This document shows positions 57,189 through 64,000 of a stretch of DNA of 64,000 nt, piece after piece. The translations under genes and the position numbers were made by a program. The notes below the pieces were generated by a model. That model made no database searches and had not been told where the DNA came from. It saw nothing but the letters and a program-made list of their open reading frames with translations. Each line of letters starts with the position of its first letter. The first letter of the stretch is position 1. The DNA comes from Photobacterium toruni (lineage in GTDB: Bacteria; Pseudomonadota; Gammaproteobacteria; Enterobacterales; Vibrionaceae): assembly GCF_024529955.1 (NCBI RefSeq), contig NZ_AP024854.1, positions 372,001 to 436,000 of the forward strand. The letters run 5' to 3'.

Positions 57189-58241
57189 CTATTGTGGGTA
57201 CAGCAATCCATCAAGGATTTTTTGTACTGGGGCCGCTAAACCAATTTTGGCAGGATCATGCAGATCATACCATTGCCCTTGGCGATCATGGATCACATTA
57301 GGAATTTGGTTTAACGTAAATAAAACGGGTGTAATATCAAGATGATAGTGGCTAAACGTATGTCTAAATGCGATCAGTTGCTGCTGATTGGCGATCATTG
57401 CTTGTGGCTGTTCGAGTTGTTGTAGCAGTAAATCATCAAGATTGTCGGTGTCATGCTGCGGGAAGCACCATAAGCCGCCCCAAATACCCACTTGTGGACG
57501 TTGTTCAAGCCATACTTTGTCGCCATAGCGTAAAATCGCAAACCAGGTTTGTTTTTCTGGCATCACTTTTTTAGGCTTCTTACCCGGAAATTCACTCTGA
57601 CGTTGCTGTGCTTTAGCAAGACACTGAGCTTCAATTGGGCACAAATCGCATTTAGGTTTGCTACGAGTACAAATCATCGCCCCCATATCCATCATCGCTT
57701 GGTTGTAGCGTTCGACACCCATTGTTGGTGTATTTGCGGTGGCGATGTCCCATAGTGCATTTTCCACTGGCTTTTTACCTGGCCAGCCTTCAATCGCATA
57801 GCATCGAGCAAGAGTACGCTTTACGTTACCATCTAAAATCGGGTGATGTTGGTTTAATGATAGTGATAACACCGCCCCTGCGGTTGAGCGTCCAATACCC
57901 GGTAGGGCTTCAACTTCTGCAATCGTTGTTGGAAACTCACCATTATGCTCAGCGACAATTAATTGAGCGGCTTTGTGAAGATTACGAGCACGAGCGTAAT
58001 AGCCCAATCCTGTCCATAAATGTAACACTTCATCTTGTTCGGCAGCGGCAAGATCAGCCACGGTAGGGAAGCGCGCCATAAAGCGTTCAAAGTAAGGGAT
58101 CACCGTAGCAACTTGAGTCTGCTGCAACATAATTTCAGATAACCATACTTTGTAAGGGGTTTTTTGATATTGCCATGGTAGGGTTTTTCGGCCGAATTTA
58201 TCATACCAAGCTAAAATAGCGTCGGAAAAAGCTGTTCTCAC
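57189..58241 (-). CDS. mutY: Adenine DNA glycosylase MutY
   Basis: A 350-residue helix-hairpin-helix glycosylase that removes A opposite 8-oxoguanine. The N-terminal [23 protein letters not shown] carries the catalytic Glu. The hairpin is [19 protein letters not shown] and the catalytic Asp lies in [14 protein letters not shown]. The [4Fe-4S] cysteines are in [17 protein letters not shown], and a C-terminal NUDIX-like 8-oxoG recognition domain is present. It is divergent from trmB and upstream of yggX. Confidence 0.96.
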   Translation of the reverse strand: MRTAFSDAILAWYDKFGRKTLPWQYQKTPYKVWLSEIMLQQTQVATVIPYFERFMARFPTVADLAAAEQDEVLHLWTGLGYYARARNLHKAAQLIVAEHNGEFPTTIAEVEALPGIGRSTAGAVLSLSLNQHHPILDGNVKRTLARCYAIEGWPGKKPVENALWDIATANTPTMGVERYNQAMMDMGAMICTRSKPKCDLCPIEAQCLAKAQQRQSEFPGKKPKKVMPEKQTWFAILRYGDKVWLEQRPQVGIWGGLWCFPQHDTDNLDDLLLQQLEQPQAMIANQQQLIAFRHTFSHYHLDITPVLFTLNQIPNVIHDRQGQWYDLHDPAKIGLAAPVQKILDGLLYPQ

Positions 58242-58491
58242 GATGGGCTCACTTTACTTAAGAGACTTAAAAAATGTCATGGTGCGCTTTATTATGGAAT
58301 GAGGTTGCGGAAAGTTGGAGTCCGTGGAGACGATCCCTTATACTGCAACTCATCAATGTAATGGCGTCTATAATGACGTTATTGACTAAGATTGCATCAT
58401 AAACTGGCGATTATCACAATTGATAGACTTGAATTGAGCCTATAAGTTTGGATAATGCCGTTCCGTTTCTTTTTTTGTTTGGATAGTTAGC

Positions 58492-59229
58492 ATGAGCGAA
58501 GTTTCAAAAAAGTCAGGTGACGTAACTCTGACTGAATTTACCGATGAAGGCAAAATGGTTCGTAAGATCCGCAGTTTTGTTCGTCGTGAAGGCCGTTTAA
58601 CCAAGGGCCAAGAAAATGCGATGGAAAAAAACTGGCCAGCTATGGGTATTGATTTCGCCACTGAAATGCTGGACTGGACACAAGTCTTTAACCGTGAAGC
58701 GCCAGTTGTATTAGAAATCGGTTTTGGTATGGGTGCATCATTGGTTGAAATGGCACAAGCGGCGCCAGAGAAAAACTTTGTTGGTATCGAAGTTCACACT
58801 CCAGGTGTTGGTCACTGTTTAATGGGCGCTGAAGCGGCTAATTTAACTAACTTACGCGTAATGTGTCATGACGGTGTGGAAGTGTTTGAACACATGATCC
58901 CTGATGGCAGCCTTGATATGGTGCAGTTATTCTTCCCAGACCCATGGCATAAAGCGCGTCACCATAAGCGTCGTATTGTTCAGCCTGAATTTGCTGAAAT
59001 GCTACGTAAAAAGCTTAAAATTGGTGGTATTTTCCATATGGCAACAGACTGGGAAAATTACGCAGAGCACATGGTTGAAGTGATGGATGCGGCACCTGGC
59101 TACAAGAATACTGCTACTGATGGTGCTTACATTGCACGCCCAGAAGATCGTCCTTTAACTAAGTTTGAAGCACGTGGTCATCGCCTAGGTCATGGCGTAT
59201 GGGATATGAAGTACATGCGTACTGAATAA
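58492..59229 (+). CDS. trmB: tRNA (guanine-N7-)-methyltransferase
   Basis: A 245-residue SAM-dependent enzyme making m7G46 in tRNA variable loops. It contains [18 protein letters not shown] (SAM motif I), [13 protein letters not shown], and the family signature [23 protein letters not shown], ending [17 protein letters not shown]. It is divergent from mutY. A terminator separates it from glsB. Confidence 0.96.
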   Translation: MSEVSKKSGDVTLTEFTDEGKMVRKIRSFVRREGRLTKGQENAMEKNWPAMGIDFATEMLDWTQVFNREAPVVLEIGFGMGASLVEMAQAAPEKNFVGIEVHTPGVGHCLMGAEAANLTNLRVMCHDGVEVFEHMIPDGSLDMVQLFFPDPWHKARHHKRRIVQPEFAEMLRKKLKIGGIFHMATDWENYAEHMVEVMDAAPGYKNTATDGAYIARPEDRPLTKFEARGHRLGHGVWDMKYMRTE

Positions 59230-59289
59230 TGGCAGAGATTGCTGTAAGCAGCGATTAGCGTGACAGCAATGCTTGCATTATTTATTTAG

Positions 59290-59316
59290 AAAGCCAACTT
59301 TTGTTGGCTTTTTTGT
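59290..59316 (+). terminator. Terminator after trmB
   Basis: AAGCCAAC-TTTT-GTTGGCTT followed by a T-run. Confidence 0.85.
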
Positions 59317-59333
59317 TATTGGAGATGAAGTAA

Positions 59334-60254
59334 ATGAAGCCGACAGAGAGCTTGCTCAATGGCATTTTAGATGAAGTTAGACCATTGATTGGTCAAGGAA
59401 AAGTCGCTAACTATATTCCAGCTTTAGCTGAAGTTCCTGCGAATAAATTAGGCATCGCTGTGTGTTATAACGATGGCGAAATTATTCAAGCAGGTGATAG
59501 CCAAGAAAGCTTTTCTATTCAATCGATCTCCAAAGTTTTAGCACTGACATTAGCGATGGCACTTTATGAACCCGATGAATTATGGGCGCGAGTAGGTAAA
59601 GAGCCGTCAGGTCAGGCATTTAATTCAATGATTCAGTTGGAATTAGAAAATGGCATTCCGCGTAATCCATTTATTAATCCTGGTGCGATTGTTATTTCTG
59701 ACATGCTATATAGCCGCTTGTGCGCCCCGCAATACCGTATGCTTGAATTAGTGCGTGAATTATCCTGCAACCCACAGATTGTTTACGACAAAATTGTAGC
59801 TAATTCAGAGATGCAACACAGTGATCGTAATGCTTCGATTGCTTATTTAATGCGTTCATTTGGTAACTTTAATAATGAAGTAATGCCTGTACTTAATAAC
59901 TATTTTAGTTACTGCGCATTAAAGATGAGTTGCGTTGATTTAGCGCGAACATTTTCTTATTTAGCAAATAAAGGTCAGCCTTTAGGTGCAAAAACGCCAA
60001 TAATTAGCCAAACTCAAAGTAAGCATATAAATGCATTGCTTGCGACATGTGGGTTATATGATGGCGCGGGAGAGTTTGCTTACCGCGTTGGTATGCCGGG
60101 TAAATCAGGTGTTGGTGGCGGTATTGTGGCGATTGTGCCGGGAGAAATGACAATTGCGGTGTGGTCGCCAGAATTGGATCAATCAGGAAACTCTTTGGTG
60201 GGTACCGCAGCATTAGAAAAGTTATCAGCACGGATTGGACGTTCTATTTTTTAG
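59334..60254 (+). CDS. glsB: Glutaminase
   Basis: A 306-residue serine-dependent beta-lactamase-fold glutaminase hydrolysing glutamine to glutamate and ammonia. The catalytic SxxK is in [44 protein letters not shown] and the C-terminal [27 protein letters not shown] are family blocks. GGAG precedes the ATG. It lies after trmB, as in V. cholerae. Confidence 0.95.
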   Translation: MKPTESLLNGILDEVRPLIGQGKVANYIPALAEVPANKLGIAVCYNDGEIIQAGDSQESFSIQSISKVLALTLAMALYEPDELWARVGKEPSGQAFNSMIQLELENGIPRNPFINPGAIVISDMLYSRLCAPQYRMLELVRELSCNPQIVYDKIVANSEMQHSDRNASIAYLMRSFGNFNNEVMPVLNNYFSYCALKMSCVDLARTFSYLANKGQPLGAKTPIISQTQSKHINALLATCGLYDGAGEFAYRVGMPGKSGVGGGIVAIVPGEMTIAVWSPELDQSGNSLVGTAALEKLSARIGRSIF

Positions 60255-60312
60255 TGGGTGTATATCGAAATGATATGTCGCAACCCACTTTTTAGGGAAG
60301 CGAGTATTATTG

Positions 60313-60711
60313 ATGAATATTAAATCTTATATAAAAACCAGCTGTGGGTTATTACTTGGACTGAGTATGAGTTCATCTGTTGTGGCTGTCGAGTGTCAGC
60401 CATTGTGGCAGAATAATCTAAGCTTTACGGATGAAAAATTAATTTTAGAGCAAGACACACAGACCTTTACGATTAAAGATAATGGTCAGCTTTATTTTGA
60501 TATCCATAAAGTAAATTTAGGCCCGCAACAAACAGCGTTATTGGCACAATATTATCAAACGATCACCACAGATTTGCCGTATGTTTTATCTCATGGTCAG
60601 CACATTGATACCACGCTCTGTAATTTTGCCGCTGTACGTGTTGATAAAGAAAATCAAATTCGACAACAGATTCCAGCATTGAAAAATTGGCGAAGTGTCA
60701 GTTTAAAATAA
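60313..60711 (+). CDS. Small exported protein of unknown function, possibly DUF2884/YggN-related
   Basis: A 132-residue protein with an N-terminal signal peptide (hydrophobic CGLLLGLSMSSSVVAV, cut probably near residue 26), followed by a Cys-containing mature part. The NGQLYFDIHKVNLGPQQTALLAQYYQTITTDLP segment resembles the N-terminal part of YggN-type DUF2884 proteins, which are about 240 residues; this one is much shorter. I use the ATG at 60313; a TTG directly before it is unlikely. Its location near trmB/mutY is consistent with yggN. Function unknown. Confidence 0.65.
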   Translation: MNIKSYIKTSCGLLLGLSMSSSVVAVECQPLWQNNLSFTDEKLILEQDTQTFTIKDNGQLYFDIHKVNLGPQQTALLAQYYQTITTDLPYVLSHGQHIDTTLCNFAAVRVDKENQIRQQIPALKNWRSVSLK

Positions 60712-60750
60712 GTGACTTCTTTGGCGTTTTATCTTTAATGAGCAGTAAGT

Positions 60751-60786
60751 AAAAAAGCGATTCACTGGGTGATATCGCTTTTTTGT
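60751..60786. terminator. Bidirectional terminator before hemW
   Basis: AAAAAAGCGAT...ATCGCTTTTTT with inner TCAC/GTGA pairing; lies between convergent genes. Confidence 0.8.
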
Positions 60787-60829
60787 GATGATTTTTTACA
60801 TGCTGTTAAGTTCGAATCAGACGAAGTAA

Positions 60830-61990
60830 TTACTCTTCATCTTCAACAAAAGCGGCTAATAAATCATTTAAAAATAATTTACCATGTTCAGTGATCTGCC
60901 ATTGATCGCCATTATCTTGTAAATAATTTTGTTCAATCGCCCAATCGATATTAGCTTCAATGGTTGTTAACGCTAAGCCAGTACGATCAATGAAGTCTTG
61001 CTTTGGACAGGCTTCTAATAATCGAAATCTGTTCATGAAGAATTCAAAAGGACGTTCACTATCAGCTACTGCAATTTGCTCGTTTAAATAAGGCTTATCC
61101 GCTTGTAAATATCCACGAGGATGTTTGACCTTTACGGTGCGAATAATACGGCCATCATCAAAACTTATTTTGCCATGGGCGCCACAACCGATACCTAAGT
61201 AATCACCAAAGCGCCAATAATTAAGATTATGTTGGCATTGCTTTCCAGGCTTGCTGTAGCCAGAAATTTCATATTGTTGATAACCTGCAGCGGTTAACAA
61301 CGCATGACCTTGCTCAAAAATATCCCATAAATCATCGTCATCAGGTAATGTCGGTGGTTTTGAGTAATACAGAGTATTGGGCTCAATTGTCAGTTGATAC
61401 CAAGATAGATGTGGCGGATCAAGGGCGATCGCTTGCTTAAGATCACTGATCGCATCTGCAATAGATTGATCGGGTAAGCCATGCATCAGATCGGTATTAA
61501 AGCTGTTTAATCCAGCTGATTGTGCCAGTTCAATTGCCTTAATCGCTTCTTGGCTACCGTGAATACGTCCTAAACGCTGTAATTTTTGATCTTGGAAACT
61601 TTGAATACCAATTGAAATTCGGTTCACCCCCGCTTGGCGATAACCATCAAAGCGTCCCGCTTCAACCGTACCTGGGTTGGCTTCCATGGTGATCTCAATA
61701 TTATCACTAAATGGAATACGGGCTTCAATAGCAGCCAGTAAGCGACCGATTTCAGCTGGCGAAATTAAACTTGGCGTACCACCACCAATAAAAATTGAAT
61801 GCAGTGGTCGTTGACCATTAACTAATTGGTATGCCATCAGATCGGTTTCAAGATCGTCAATTAACGCATCAATATAATCAAGTTCTGGCAATTCAGTTTT
61901 TAGCGCATGCGAATTAAAGTCGCAATAGGGGCACTTTTGGACACACCAAGGAATGTGAACATATAAGCTAAGTGGTGGAGGAACAAGCAT
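60830..61990 (-). CDS. hemW: Radical SAM heme chaperone HemW
   Basis: A 386-residue HemN-like radical SAM protein. The 4Fe-4S motif CVQKCPYCDFNSH has the three cysteines at about residues 16, 20 and 23. SAM-binding GGGTPS and TMEANPGTVE follow. It lacks the extra N-terminal region of true coproporphyrinogen oxidases. In other bacteria it inserts heme into membrane enzymes. It starts 3 bp after rdgB, so translation is coupled. Confidence 0.93.
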   Translation of the reverse strand: MLVPPPLSLYVHIPWCVQKCPYCDFNSHALKTELPELDYIDALIDDLETDLMAYQLVNGQRPLHSIFIGGGTPSLISPAEIGRLLAAIEARIPFSDNIEITMEANPGTVEAGRFDGYRQAGVNRISIGIQSFQDQKLQRLGRIHGSQEAIKAIELAQSAGLNSFNTDLMHGLPDQSIADAISDLKQAIALDPPHLSWYQLTIEPNTLYYSKPPTLPDDDDLWDIFEQGHALLTAAGYQQYEISGYSKPGKQCQHNLNYWRFGDYLGIGCGAHGKISFDDGRIIRTVKVKHPRGYLQADKPYLNEQIAVADSERPFEFFMNRFRLLEACPKQDFIDRTGLALTTIEANIDWAIEQNYLQDNGDQWQITEHGKLFLNDLLAAFVEDEE

Positions 61991-61993
61991 GAG

Positions 61994-62584
61994 TTAGCCT
62001 TTTAGTGCACTGAAAAGTTGTTGAAGCGCTTTACCACGGTGTGATAGTTGCTTTTTACGACTTGGATCGAGTTGCGCTGAAGCACATTGATCTTCTGGCA
62101 CCCAGAAAATAGGATCATAACCAAAGCCATTATCACCATGACGTTCAGTTAAAATGCTGCCTTCCCATGAACCATGACAAACTAATGGCGTTGGATCATT
62201 TTCGTGACGCATCATCACTAAGACACAATGGAAACGCGCACTGCGTTGTGCTTCTGGAACACCGTCCATTGCCGCAAGTAATTTATCAATATTTTCAGCA
62301 TCAGTGGCACCTTCACCAGCGAAACGAGCAGAATAAATACCCGGTGCGCCTTGAAGATAATCAACCTCAAGCCCCGAATCATCAGCAATGGCAGCACAAC
62401 CGGTTTCTTTAGCGGCATGGCGTGCCTTGATGATCGCATTTTCAATAAAAGTGGTGCCTGTTTCTGCCACTTCTGAAACATTAAAATCGCTTTGAGCGAC
62501 AACATCAAAACCAAAGTCAGCAAGTAGGGACGCCATTTCTTTTACTTTGCCTTGATTGCCTGTTGCCAGTACCAGTTTGCTCAT
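61994..62584 (-). CDS. rdgB: dITP/XTP pyrophosphatase RdgB
   Basis: A 196-residue house-cleaning NTPase that hydrolyses dITP, ITP and XTP. It begins [21 protein letters not shown], has [24 protein letters not shown] and [12 protein letters not shown], all diagnostic. I use the ATG at 62584 with AAGG upstream; the longer frame to 62662 lacks a ribosome site. It is followed immediately by hemW. Confidence 0.95.
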   Translation of the reverse strand: MSKLVLATGNQGKVKEMASLLADFGFDVVAQSDFNVSEVAETGTTFIENAIIKARHAAKETGCAAIADDSGLEVDYLQGAPGIYSARFAGEGATDAENIDKLLAAMDGVPEAQRSARFHCVLVMMRHENDPTPLVCHGSWEGSILTERHGDNGFGYDPIFWVPEDQCASAQLDPSRKKQLSHRGKALQQLFSALKG

Positions 62585-62736
62585 ATTGATGCCTTTTGAA
62601 AACGTTAATTCGTTAATGACTGCTATGATAGCCGTTGTGTGGGTAATAACAAAGCCGCGCATAGTACAAGATGATTGTTTGCGGTTTATATCTTGTTATG
62701 GTTTATATGCCAATTTATGTATCAATGTACTGCAAT

Positions 62737-62773
62737 AAAAAAAGCGAATACCCATAGGATATTCGCTTTTTTA
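62737..62773 (-). terminator. Terminator after yggU
   Basis: AAAAAAAGCGAATA-CCCATAGG-ATATTCGCTTTTTT. It ends the proC-yggT-yggU transcript. Confidence 0.85.
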
Positions 62774-62794
62774 GGATAACAGTTGGCAGTAATA

Positions 62795-63091
62795 CTATTG
62801 CATTAGATTGGCAATAGTTTCTGGAATCTGTTTTGGATCTTCAATTCGAATTTGCTTGTGGCGGCCTTGAAAGCCTTTTTCCACATGAACTAATCCCTTG
62901 GCAACTTTAAATTGCTTGGCTAAATATTTGGCTAAATGCGCATTTGCCTTGCCATCAACGGGTGGCGCTGTAATGGCAATTTTTACTTTACCACCATGCA
63001 GACCAACGATTTGATCACGGCTGGCTTTAGGTTGAATGTAGAGTCGAATAACGACATCATCACCTTGGCGAAATACAGCATTATCACTCAT
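62795..63091 (-). CDS. yggU: YggU family protein (UPF0235, DUF167)
   Basis: A 98-residue protein with the conserved [48 protein letters not shown]. Function unknown. I use the ATG at 63091, which overlaps the yggT stop (ATGA); a start 12 bp earlier is less likely. It is the last gene of proC-yggT-yggU. Confidence 0.93.
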   Translation of the reverse strand: MSDNAVFRQGDDVVIRLYIQPKASRDQIVGLHGGKVKIAITAPPVDGKANAHLAKYLAKQFKVAKGLVHVEKGFQGRHKQIRIEDPKQIPETIANLMQ

Positions 63092-63645
63092 AATTGGAAC
63101 CAAATTGGACCAATTAAATCACCCATCAAATAGTTAGCAAACTGCAATCCTAAGAAGATCACTAGAATACTTAAATCAAGACCACCCATAGCAGGTAGTA
63201 CGCGACGAATAGGTGCCATTAGTGGTTCTGTTAGCTGGTGCATCACGTATTCCATTGGGCTGCGACCTTGGCTGACCCAACTTAAAATGGCACGAATTAA
63301 TAATACCCAGAATAATAATCCGCCAGCCGCTTTAATCAGTGCCAATAAACCAAAGAATAAGAACATTGGACTAAAGGCTGATGCACCGCCTGTTAATGCG
63401 AGTTGTAGCAGAATAAATTTAGCCACACATAATACGTAACCAAATAAAATGGTTGCCATATCAATAGAGCCAATTGATGGGATCACACGACGTAACGGTG
63501 CCACAACTGGTTGAGTTGCTTTGACGATAAATTGTGAGAATGGGTTATAAAAATCTGCTCGTGACCATTGTAACCAAACACGTAGCAACACAATCATGAT
63601 GTAGAGATCAAAGACTGTGGTAATTAAAAAAGCGAGTGAATTCAT
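63088..63645 (-). CDS. yggT: YggT family membrane protein
   Basis: A 185-residue inner-membrane protein with two YGGT repeats, each a hydrophobic pair around P-[IL]-R-R-[VI]-[IL]-P: first at about 53-60 ([16 protein letters not shown]), second at about 145-155 ([16 protein letters not shown]). Function is not firmly known; relatives affect osmotic tolerance and membrane organisation. It starts 9 bp after proC. Confidence 0.93.
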   Translation of the reverse strand: MNSLAFLITTVFDLYIMIVLLRVWLQWSRADFYNPFSQFIVKATQPVVAPLRRVIPSIGSIDMATILFGYVLCVAKFILLQLALTGGASAFSPMFLFFGLLALIKAAGGLLFWVLLIRAILSWVSQGRSPMEYVMHQLTEPLMAPIRRVLPAMGGLDLSILVIFLGLQFANYLMGDLIGPIWFQL

Positions 63646-63654
63646 AATTAAACC

Positions 63655-64000
63655 TTAAAACAATTGTTCCATTTCTTGAGCACGAGCAACAGCAGCTTGC
63701 ATTGCCTTAGCCACGATTTCTGTTAAATGATGCTGATTGAACGTATTAATCGCTTCTGCTGTAGTGCCGCCTTTAGAAGTCACTTGCTGACGTAGTGTAG
63801 CAAGATCCGTTTCTGGATTTGCTTGCACCATTTCTGCTGCGCCTAATGCGGTTTGTTGAACGAGCAAGCGTGCGGTTTGTTCATCAAAACCTTGTGCTAT
63901 TGCTTGTTGTTGAATCGCTTCCATAAATAAGAAGAAGTAAGCGGGTGCACTGCCTGCTGCAGCAATGATACCATTGATATCTGCTTCTTGTTTAACCCAG
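63655..64000 (-). CDS. proC: Pyrroline-5-carboxylate reductase (3' part)
   Basis: The reading frame stays open to the window edge, so only the C-terminal 114 residues or so are seen. The segment GIIAAAGSAPAYFFLFMEAI is the family signature of P5C reductase, followed by GFDEQTARLLVQQTALGAAEM and SKGGTTAEAI. The enzyme makes proline from pyrroline-5-carboxylate with NADPH. The N-terminal Rossmann part lies beyond the window. An internal ATG at 63924 is not the gene start. proC-yggT-yggU is a standard order. Confidence 0.95.
   Translation of the reverse strand, partial: WVKQEADINGIIAAAGSAPAYFFLFMEAIQQQAIAQGFDEQTARLLVQQTALGAAEMVQANPETDLATLRQQVTSKGGTTAEAINTFNQHHLTEIVAKAMQAAVARAQEMEQLF

Overview
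The window looks like a core chromosome segment of a member of the Vibrionaceae, most probably Photobacterium. It has the hapR/luxR-type regulator gene litR beside hpt, a pilA-pilB-pilC-pilD-coaE-zapD-yacG block, a pdhR-aceE-aceF-lpdA operon with acnB nearby, a large tRNA array, and AT-rich intergenic DNA. Genus assignment is inference from gene order and protein resemblance only.

Layout. (1) 1-6.1 kb, minus strand: type IV pilus genes pilA-B-C-D with coaE, zapD and yacG. (2) 6.1-14.0 kb: an accessory block between pilA and nadC, which normally lie side by side in Vibrionaceae. It holds a MATE exporter and a complete fermentative agmatine pathway: antiporter and agmatine deiminase on the plus strand, putrescine carbamoyltransferase, carbamate kinase and a TetR regulator on the minus strand. 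The shared AT-rich region carries a perfect CRP-type site. (3) 14.0-23.0 kb: nadC, ampD and the pyruvate dehydrogenase operon, with a perfect PdhR operator. (4) 23.1-32.3 kb: a chemoreceptor, acnB, a glycerate uptake/kinase operon with its CdaR-type regulator (an insertion between acnB and yacL), and yacL. (5) 32.4-38.2 kb: glnK-amtB with a sigma-54-like promoter and an NtrC-type site lying inside the yacL terminator, then a ferric-iron ABC importer behind a Fur-like box. (6) 38.2-53.6 kb: litR, hpt, can, yadGH, panBC, folK, pcnB, gluQ, dksA, sfsA, hrpB and mrcB. (7) 53.75-56.65 kb: two near-identical tRNA arrays (16 tRNAs: Phe, Asn, Thr), each with a stringent-type promoter. (8) 56.8-64.0 kb: yggX, mutY, trmB, glsB, a small secreted protein, hemW, rdgB, yggU, yggT and the 3' part of proC.

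The most unusual item is in the tRNA region. At the tail of the second array are three tandem 187-bp units. Each holds a tRNA-Asn-derived gene with a 14-nt (or slightly larger) expansion between D-loop and anticodon stem, a GUU-to-GCU anticodon change, a poorly matched acceptor end, and (between units) its own intrinsic terminator. They cannot be normal tRNA-Ser because they lack the long variable arm, and they have lost an AsnRS identity base. They may be pseudo-tRNAs or tRNA-like regulatory RNAs. Other items worth checking are the combined terminator/NtrC site, a likely non-AUG start of pcnB, a dispersed palindromic repeat and a 48-bp perfect-armed palindrome between gluQ and dksA.
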